From: SCGC-AG-212-J23 sp035649175
Lineage (GTDB): Bacteria; Pseudomonadota; Gammaproteobacteria; Burkholderiales; SG8-39
Length of the DNA stretch: 64,000 bases
Assembly (NCBI GenBank): GCA_035649175.1
Contig: DASRKB010000084.1
Location: 1-64,000, forward strand
Direction: 5' to 3'
Positions 58,502 to 64,000 of this stretch are shown one piece after another. Numbering within the stretch: the stretch's first letter is position 1; every line of letters starts with the position of its first letter. Under the pieces are notes generated by a model. The model was not told the DNA's origin and searched no databases. It saw only the letters and a list, made by a program, of their open reading frames with translations. Made by a program: the position numbers and the translations under genes.

Positions 58502-59917
58502 ATGAACGCAGCCGTCGTAGATCCGAAGTTCACCGATTACCGCGTCGCCGACCTAAAGCTCGCGGACTGGGGGCGCAAGGAGATCCTGATCGCCGAGTCC
58601 GAGATGCCGGCGCTCATGGCGATCCGCGCCGAGTATGCGACGAGAAAGCCATTGAAGGGCGCGCGCGTCGCGGGATCGCTGCACATGACGATTCAGACCG
58701 CGGTGCTGATCGAGACGCTGAAGACGCTGGGCGCCGAGGTGCGCTGGGCCTCGTGCAACATCTTCTCCACGCAGGACCACGCCGCCGCGGCGATCGCCGC
58801 GAGGGGGACACCCGTTTTCGCCTACAAGGGCGAGTCGCTCGACGAGTACTGGGAGTACACCCACCGGATCTTCGAGTTCGGCGCTCAAGGGCCGAACATG
58901 ATCCTCGACGACGGCGGCGACGCCACGCTTCTCGTGCACCTCGGGCAGAAGGCCGAGCGGGATCGCTCGGTGCTCGCCAAGCCGACCAGCGAGGAAGAAC
59001 TTTCCTTGTATAGGGCAATTGAAAAGCGGCTCAACGCCGACCCCGGCTGGTACTCGCGCGTCGCCAAGGACATCAAGGGCGTCACCGAAGAAACCACCAC
59101 CGGCGTGCACCGCCTCTACCAGATGGCGAAGGAGAAGCGGCTGCTCTTCCCCGCGATCAACGTGAACGACTCGGTCACCAAGTCCAAGTTCGACAACATC
59201 TACGGCTGCCGCGAGTCGCTCGTCGACGGCATCAAGCGCGCGACCGACGTGATGGTGGCCGGCAAGGTCGCGGTAGTCGCGGGCTACGGCGAGGTCGGCA
59301 AGGGCTCGGCGCAGGCGCTGCGGGGCCTGCAGGCCCAGGTGTGGGTGACCGAGATCGACCCGATCTGCGCGCTGCAGGCGGCGATGGAGGGCTACAGGGT
59401 GGTGACGATGGACTACGCCGCCGACAAGGCCGACATCTTCGTCACCGCCACCGGCAACTTCAACGTCATCACGCACGGGCACATGAAGCGGATGAAGAAC
59501 AACGCCATCGTGTGCAACATCGGTCACTTCGACAACGAGATCGACATCGCGAGCCTCAAGGCCTGCAAGTGGGACAACATCAAGCCCCAGGTCGACCACG
59601 TCATCTTCCCCGACGGAAAGCGCATTATCCTGCTCGCGGAAGGAAGGCTGGTGAACCTCGGCTGCGCGACGGGCCATCCCTCCTACGTCATGAGCTCCTC
59701 ATTCGCCAATCAGGTGCTCGCGCAGATCGAGCTCTTTACCAACACGGCGAACTACCCCGTCGGCGTGTACATCCTGCCTAAGCACCTGGACGAGAAGGTG
59801 GCGCGCCTGCAGCTTTCCAAGCTCGGCGCGATGCTCACGGAGCTGACCGACGAGCAGGCGCGCTACATCGGCGTGGCGAAAGAAGGCCCCTACAAGTCCG
59901 ACCATTACCGGTACTGA
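58502..59917 (+). CDS. ahcY: Adenosylhomocysteinase (SAH hydrolase)
   Basis: Hydrolyses SAH to homocysteine and adenosine, relieving product inhibition of methyltransferases. 471 residues: GSLHMTIQTAVLIETLKTLGAEV (core HMTIQTAVLIETL near 59-71), CNIFSTQDHAAAAIA near 84, NAD-binding AGYGEVGKGSAQALRG near 262 and the C-terminal KLGAMLTELTDEQARYIGV (core). Start ATG 58502 follows GGAGACC; the longer frame upstream is inside the riboswitch. Controlled by the SAH riboswitch; stop overlaps the next gene (TGATG). Confidence 0.97.
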   Translation: MNAAVVDPKFTDYRVADLKLADWGRKEILIAESEMPALMAIRAEYATRKPLKGARVAGSLHMTIQTAVLIETLKTLGAEVRWASCNIFSTQDHAAAAIAARGTPVFAYKGESLDEYWEYTHRIFEFGAQGPNMILDDGGDATLLVHLGQKAERDRSVLAKPTSEEELSLYRAIEKRLNADPGWYSRVAKDIKGVTEETTTGVHRLYQMAKEKRLLFPAINVNDSVTKSKFDNIYGCRESLVDGIKRATDVMVAGKVAVVAGYGEVGKGSAQALRGLQAQVWVTEIDPICALQAAMEGYRVVTMDYAADKADIFVTATGNFNVITHGHMKRMKNNAIVCNIGHFDNEIDIASLKACKWDNIKPQVDHVIFPDGKRIILLAEGRLVNLGCATGHPSYVMSSSFANQVLAQIELFTNTANYPVGVYILPKHLDEKVARLQLSKLGAMLTELTDEQARYIGVAKEGPYKSDHYRY

Positions 59918-60846
59918 TGAAAGTCCTCGTGATGGGCGCGGGCGGCGTCGGCGGTTATTTCGGCGCCCGCCTGCTGCAAGCCGGGTGTGAGGTCATCTTC
60001 ATCGCCCGCGGCCGGCACTTGGAGGTGCTGCAGAAGGACGGCCTGACGCTGAAGAGCCCGCTCGGCGATACCAGGATCGCCGTGAAGGCGCTACAGGATC
60101 CCGCGCAGGCCGGGAGGGTCGAGGTGGTGCTTTTCTGCGTGAAGCTATGGGACACCGAGGGCGCCGCCGAGCAGGTTAAGCCCGTGATCGGTCCGGAAAC
60201 CATCGTGATCCCGTTCCAGAACGGCGTCGAGTCGATCGAGCGTCTCAGGAAGGTCCTCCCGGAGAAGTGCGTGATGGGCGGCTCGGCCTACATCGGTACT
60301 CGCATCGCCTCGCCGGGGGTGATCGAACACACGGGCACGATGGCGCGCATCCGCTTCGGCGCGCTCGTGCCGGCGCAGCGCCAGCCCGCAGAGCGCTTCC
60401 TCGCCGCTTGCCGCAAGGCAGGCTTTGGCGCGGAACTCGAGGAGGACATCGTCTCGATCAACTGGGAGAAGTTCATCTTCCTCGTTGCGCTTTCGAGCGC
60501 CACTGCGGTGGCGCGCGCGCCGCTTGGCATGGTGCGCTCGGATCCCGATCTGCGTTGGCTCTTCGAAGAGGCGATGCGCGAGACCTACCGTCTTGCGCTC
60601 GCGAGAAACGCGAAGCTGCCGCCCGACTTCGTCGACAAGCAGCTCGCCTTCGCCGACTCGCTGCCGGCCGAGATGCGCGCCTCGCTGCTGCACGACCTGC
60701 AGGCCGGCGGCAGGCTTGAGGCGCCCTGGCTCTGCGGCGCAGTGGCGCGCATGTCGCGCGAGGCAGGGCTCGACGCACCAGTGAATCACGCGGTATATGC
60801 GGCGCTCAAGCCTTACATCGGTGGATCTGAAGTCCAAGCTCGCTGA
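59917..60846 (+). CDS. Ketopantoate reductase (ApbA/PanE) family protein
   Basis: 309 residues: NADPH-binding GAGGVGGYFGARLLQAG (7-23), FCVKLWDT near 71 with the family VK, PFQNGVES near 97 (NGxxS) and the catalytic Lys in SINWEKFIFLVALS near 182. The family reduces 2-dehydropantoate for CoA, but many paralogues act on other 2-ketoacids. It sits between ahcY and an MTHFR-like gene in one coupled transcript, so it is probably induced by SAH. panB is not in the window. Confidence 0.83.
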   Translation: MKVLVMGAGGVGGYFGARLLQAGCEVIFIARGRHLEVLQKDGLTLKSPLGDTRIAVKALQDPAQAGRVEVVLFCVKLWDTEGAAEQVKPVIGPETIVIPFQNGVESIERLRKVLPEKCVMGGSAYIGTRIASPGVIEHTGTMARIRFGALVPAQRQPAERFLAACRKAGFGAELEEDIVSINWEKFIFLVALSSATAVARAPLGMVRSDPDLRWLFEEAMRETYRLALARNAKLPPDFVDKQLAFADSLPAEMRASLLHDLQAGGRLEAPWLCGAVARMSREAGLDAPVNHAVYAALKPYIGGSEVQAR

Positions 60847-61750
60847 CCCGGCGCAGGGCGTCCTCCTCTACGGCACGACGCCGCCGCGCCTGGGAACCGC
60901 CGCCACGGACGTCGACTCGGCGGTGGAGAAGCTCGCCGCGCGCCTCTCGGGCCTGCCGCTGGACGGCCTGGTGGTCTACGACATCCAGGACGAGACCGGA
61001 CGCACCGCGACGCCGCGGCCCTTCCCGTTCTCCGGCACCCTCGACCCGCGCGGCTACGCCGCGGCGCTCGAGCAGCGACTTGGCCTGCCGGCGATCACCT
61101 ACAAGGCGCTCGGCGAGGCCGACGAGGCGCAGTGGAGCACGTGGCTTTTCGAGGCAGCGCACCTGCACCGCCTGCGCTTCGTGTCGGTCGTGGGGCGTCC
61201 GACCTCCGGAGTGCGCTACGAGCTCACGCTCTCGCGCGCCATCCGCCTCGCCGCGGCGCACGCCGCCGGCTTCACCGTCGGCGGCGTGGCGATCGCCGAG
61301 CGGCATACCGCCGAGCGCAGCGAGTCGGCGCGGCTCCTCGCGAAGGGCCTGGAGGGCTGCGCATACTTCATCTCGCAGACGGTCTACCATGCGCCGCCGA
61401 CCGAGCGCCTGCTGGCGGACTACCTGCGCGACTGCCGCGGCGCGGGGCTCGAGCCTCGGCGTGTAGTGCTCACCTTCGCACCCTGCGGTCGCGAGCGGAC
61501 GCTCGCCTTCCTGCGTTGGCTCGGCGTCAACGTTGCGCCCGAGGCCGAGCGCGCCATCCTGGGCGCCGCCCGGCCGCTAGAAAGATCGATCGAGATCTGC
61601 CGCGACAACCTGCGCCGCATCCTCGATCATCCGTATGCTGCCCACATCCCGCTCGGGGTGAATGTCGAGAGCGTCTCGATCCACCGCGACGAGATCGACG
61701 CGAGCGTCGAGCTCTTCCACGCACTGCGCGAAGTGCTTGCCGGCCGATGA
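60821..61750 (+). CDS. Methylenetetrahydrofolate reductase-like protein (MetF superfamily)
   Basis: About 309 residues of a single TIM barrel. LLYGTTPPRLGT near the start corresponds to the SFEFFPP strand of MetF, LDGLVVYDIQDE near 45 to its substrate strand, and YFISQTVYHAPPTERLLADY (core FISQTVYHAPPTE) near 185 to the ITQLFFD segment; GVNVESVSIHRDE is near 280. Diverged from classical MetF, so assignment rests on these blocks and on position after ahcY, where metF is usual in betaproteobacteria. GTG 60821 overlaps the preceding gene; ATG 60797 is an alternative. It may work on C1-THF in either direction. Confidence 0.65.
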   Translation: MDLKSKLADPAQGVLLYGTTPPRLGTAATDVDSAVEKLAARLSGLPLDGLVVYDIQDETGRTATPRPFPFSGTLDPRGYAAALEQRLGLPAITYKALGEADEAQWSTWLFEAAHLHRLRFVSVVGRPTSGVRYELTLSRAIRLAAAHAAGFTVGGVAIAERHTAERSESARLLAKGLEGCAYFISQTVYHAPPTERLLADYLRDCRGAGLEPRRVVLTFAPCGRERTLAFLRWLGVNVAPEAERAILGAARPLERSIEICRDNLRRILDHPYAAHIPLGVNVESVSIHRDEIDASVELFHALREVLAGR

Positions 61751-61759
61751 AAGCGCTCA

Positions 61760-62764
61760 TCAAGAAGTAGCGAGCCGCCAGGGCGCGCCCGGGGCGTCTC
61801 GGCAAGCGCCATAGCGAAACGGCATGGCGTCGCGGCCGGGCGTGAGAAAGCGCAGATCCACGAACCAGACGCAGGTCGAGCCCGAACTCGTGCCATCGAA
61901 CGCCGGCAGGTCGGCGAACCAGCGGTACACCGCGAGCGCGGGCGACTCCCACGCTTCCCGGGCGATCGCGCTCCCGTAGCGCGGCCGGCTCTCCCAGCGC
62001 GCCTGTGCGCGCGGCAGGTACGCAGCGTCGAGGCGCGACACAAAGCCATCGCCGGGCCGATAGCCCGGCGGCTCCTCGCGAACGAGATTGATGTGCGCGA
62101 AGTAGTGCTCGCTGTCGGTGCTCACGAACACCGTCCAGTTGAAGGGCGATACCGGGCGCGGGTGCGCTTCGATGCGCGCTCCCGCCAACGCTCTCTTGTT
62201 TGCAAAGGATTCCGCGAACTCGAGCGCCTGTTGCCTCTGCGCGTACTGCAGGCCGACGTAGCCGGCGAGCACCAGGCTCGCCGCGAGCGCCGGAACTTTC
62301 GAGCGGTGCCACAGCGCCGAGCCGACCAGCCCGGCCATGATAATGCCGGTGAACCACAGGTCGATGATGAAGGTCGTCCCGATGCTTGCCCGCCAGTCGG
62401 AAAGCGGGGCAAGCACGATCGTGCCGAAACTCGTGATCAGGTCCCCCGCGATGTGCGCGTAGAGCGCCATGACAGTGACGGGATACAGCGCGCGCCAGCC
62501 GCCCTGCTCCCGGAGCAGCTTGGAAAGCAGCCACGCGAGCAAGAGCGCCCAGAGCGGCGCAAGCAGCACGGAGTGCGTCACCCCGCGATGGTGCAGGAGG
62601 TACTCCACCGGGCCGATGAGGCCGATGACGAAGTCAAGGTCTGGCGCCGCGGCGGCGAAGAAGCCGGCGGCGACGCGACGCGGCGTCGAGCGCGGCCGCG
62701 CATCCTTCGGCGCCGTGGCGCGCGCAAGCAAAGCCCCCGAGAGAGCGTGGGTCAGCGTGTCCAT
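61760..62764 (-). CDS. Membrane-bound metal-dependent hydrolase (YdjM/DUF457 family)
   Basis: 334 residues. MDTLTHALSGALLARA at the N terminus, APDLDFVIGLIG near 40, HHRGVTHSVLLAPLWALLLA (core HHRGVTHSVL near 58) and HIAGDLITSFGT near 105 are the metal-binding blocks of the LexA-repressible YdjM family. Four to five membrane helices in the first 185 residues, then a soluble C-terminal domain. Function unknown. The ATG is three bases from a strong hairpin (62768-62792), so translation may depend on it. Convergent with the MTHFR-like gene. Confidence 0.82.
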   Translation of the reverse strand: MDTLTHALSGALLARATAPKDARPRSTPRRVAAGFFAAAAPDLDFVIGLIGPVEYLLHHRGVTHSVLLAPLWALLLAWLLSKLLREQGGWRALYPVTVMALYAHIAGDLITSFGTIVLAPLSDWRASIGTTFIIDLWFTGIIMAGLVGSALWHRSKVPALAASLVLAGYVGLQYAQRQQALEFAESFANKRALAGARIEAHPRPVSPFNWTVFVSTDSEHYFAHINLVREEPPGYRPGDGFVSRLDAAYLPRAQARWESRPRYGSAIAREAWESPALAVYRWFADLPAFDGTSSGSTCVWFVDLRFLTPGRDAMPFRYGACRDAPGAPWRLATS

Positions 62765-62767
62765 GAA

Positions 62768-62792
62768 AAGATCGGGGTCAGACCCCGATCTT
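62768..62792. terminator. Perfect 11-bp hairpin, probable terminator of the aminotransferase gene
   Basis: AAGATCGGGGT pairs with ACCCCGATCTT across a CAG loop (CTG on the other strand). On the minus strand it follows the aminotransferase stop by two bases and is followed by TTTTC overlapping its end (ATCTTTTC), so it resembles an intrinsic terminator with a short T tract. It also occupies the place of a ribosome-binding site for the next gene. Confidence 0.55.
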
Positions 62793-62794
62793 AA

Positions 62795-64000
62795 TCAAGC
62801 GGCGCGCTTCTTCCGCTGGGCGTCCTTGACATGCATCTGCGCGTAGGCGCCGTGCGCCGCGGCCTCGGCATCGCCGACGTGCACCGGCAGCCCCATGTCG
62901 GAGAGCACCGAGCCGAGCGCCGAGAGGCACAGCATCACGTTGTCCGGGCGGCAGGAATAGCCCATCAGGCCGAAGCGCCAGATCTTGCCCTTCAGCGGCC
63001 CGAGCCCGGCGCCGATCTCCAGGCCGAATTCGCCCAGCAGACGCTTGCGCACTTCCTCCTCGTTCACGCCCTCGGGGCAGAGCGCGGCGTTCATCTGCGG
63101 CAGCTGGGACTGCTCCTTCACCAGGAACTTGAGCCCCATCGCTTCCAGGCCCGCCTTGAGCGCGATGTGGTGACGCAGGTGCCGCGCCCAGGAGTTCTCC
63201 AACCCCTCCTCGCGGATGAGGAGCAGCGCCTCGTGCAGCGCGAAGAGGGAGTTCGTCGGCGCGGTGTGGTGGTAGGTGCGCGTGCCGGCGTTCCAGTAGC
63301 CGAGCAGCAGGTTCATGTCCATGAACCAGCTGTGGATCTTGTCCGTGCGCGCCTTTACATGCTCCACCACGCGCTCGGAGAACGAGACGGGCGAGAGGCC
63401 GGGAGTGCACGACAGGCACTTCTGGCTCGCGGAGTAGATGGCGTCGATCTCCCACTCGTCGACTTTGACCGGCGAGCCGCCGAGGGAGGTGACTGCGTCG
63501 ACGATGACGAGCGCATCGTGCTTGTGCGCAATCTTCGTGAGCTCGCGGGCGTCCGACTGGCAGCCGGTCGAAGTTTCGGCGTGAACGAAGGCGACCACCT
63601 TCGCGTCGCGGTTCTTTTTCAGCGCGTCCTCCAGCTTCTGCGGGTCGACCGGCTCGCCCCACTTGTCCTCCACCACGACCGGCTTGCCGCCGCAGCGGAC
63701 CGCGTTCTCGAGCATCCGGCCGCCGAAGACGCCGTTTTGGCACACGATCACCTTGTCGCCTGGCGCCACCATGTTGACGAAGCAGTACTCCATGCCGACC
63801 GATCCGGGGCCGGAGAGCGGGAAGGTGAGCGAGTTCTTCGTCTGGTAGACATAGCGCAGCAGGCTCTTGAGCTCCTCCATCATCTCTACGAACACCGGGT
63901 CGAGGTAGCCAATCGCCGGCTGGCTCATGGTAGTGAGCACCCGCGGATGGATCTCCGTGGGGCCCGGGCCCATCAGCGTGCGCTGCGGGGGATGGAAGGA
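62795..64000 (-). CDS. Class V aminotransferase, alanine/serine-glyoxylate type (5' end beyond window)
   Basis: Partial: 402 codons to the window edge with the start outside. FHPPQRTLMGPGPTEIHPRVL (in part RTLMGPGPTEIHPR) is the N-terminal block of alanine-glyoxylate and serine-glyoxylate aminotransferases; the PLP aspartate is in VDAVTSLGGSP and the Schiff-base lysine in SASQKCLSCTPG near 205. YHHTAPTNSLFALHEAL is also typical. Likely moves an amino group to glyoxylate (photorespiratory or serine-cycle type metabolism) or to pyruvate. Lys/Arg-rich end. Neighbour downstream is unrelated. Confidence 0.87.
   Translation of the reverse strand, partial: SFHPPQRTLMGPGPTEIHPRVLTTMSQPAIGYLDPVFVEMMEELKSLLRYVYQTKNSLTFPLSGPGSVGMEYCFVNMVAPGDKVIVCQNGVFGGRMLENAVRCGGKPVVVEDKWGEPVDPQKLEDALKKNRDAKVVAFVHAETSTGCQSDARELTKIAHKHDALVIVDAVTSLGGSPVKVDEWEIDAIYSASQKCLSCTPGLSPVSFSERVVEHVKARTDKIHSWFMDMNLLLGYWNAGTRTYHHTAPTNSLFALHEALLLIREEGLENSWARHLRHHIALKAGLEAMGLKFLVKEQSQLPQMNAALCPEGVNEEEVRKRLLGEFGLEIGAGLGPLKGKIWRFGLMGYSCRPDNVMLCLSALGSVLSDMGLPVHVGDAEAAAHGAYAQMHVKDAQRKKRAA

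Overview
The window is a gene-dense, GC-rich stretch of chromosome from a betaproteobacterium, probably an uncultured member of the Burkholderiales or a relative. The assignment rests on gene order: lolB-ispE-tRNA(Gln)-prs-rplY-pth-ychF, ftsY-ftsE-ftsX-rpoH, a coxB-ctaD-ctaG-DUF2970-ctaE-DUF2909-surf1-ctaB-sco cluster, HAD-slmA-argB, and an S-adenosylhomocysteine (SAH) riboswitch in front of ahcY. There are no insertion sequences, phage genes, CRISPR arrays or rRNA genes. No stretch over 300 bases lacks a gene; most neighbours overlap by 1 to 4 bases, which points to translational coupling.

Layout. 1-8.5 kb: the end of a branched-chain-amino-acid-type ABC transporter, three aldehyde dehydrogenases, a flotillin-like protein and a fatty acid desaturase, all on the + strand (a catabolic cluster of unknown substrate). 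8.5-20.9 kb: housekeeping genes for translation, PRPP, isoprenoids, lipoprotein sorting, DNA repair, CoA, FtsY/FtsEX and the heat-shock sigma factor RpoH, the last preceded by a CIRCE operator. 20.9-28.7 kb: aa3-type cytochrome c oxidase and assembly factors; the heme A synthase gene ctaA, usual in such clusters, is not here. 28.6-40.2 kb: bioC, an amidase, comF, trmL, gpsA, secB, grxC, a rhodanese, gpmA, envC, a C-terminal processing protease, a moeB-type adenylyltransferase, slmA, a HAD phosphatase and argB. 40.2-43.5 kb: small heat-shock protein with a sigma-32 promoter, an ECF sigma factor with a 57-residue zinc-finger anti-sigma partner, and HslUV. 43.5-50.9 kb: a CobW GTPase, rlmI, xerC, DUF484, dapF, a Gfo/Idh oxidoreductase and two lipid A acyltransferases.

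50.9-61.8 kb is the most interesting part. metK is followed by a GntR/FCD regulator divergent from a four-gene operon: a LigM/DesA-type tetrahydrofolate-dependent O-demethylase, a short MetE-like methyltransferase, and the two subunits of protocatechuate 4,5-dioxygenase (LigAB). After a Ser/Thr kinase/cyclase-like pair comes riboswitch-ahcY-ketopantoate reductase-like-MTHFR-like. Read together, the genes suggest that methyl groups taken from methoxylated (lignin-derived) aromatics enter the methionine/SAM cycle while the ring goes to meta-cleavage. That is inference from context. The window ends with a membrane metal-dependent hydrolase and a class V aminotransferase cut by the window edge.

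Starts were re-chosen where the longest open frame ran into a neighbour. Several genes appear to use GTG or TTG, and two (envC-like with CTG, moeB-like with ATT) may use rarer codons.
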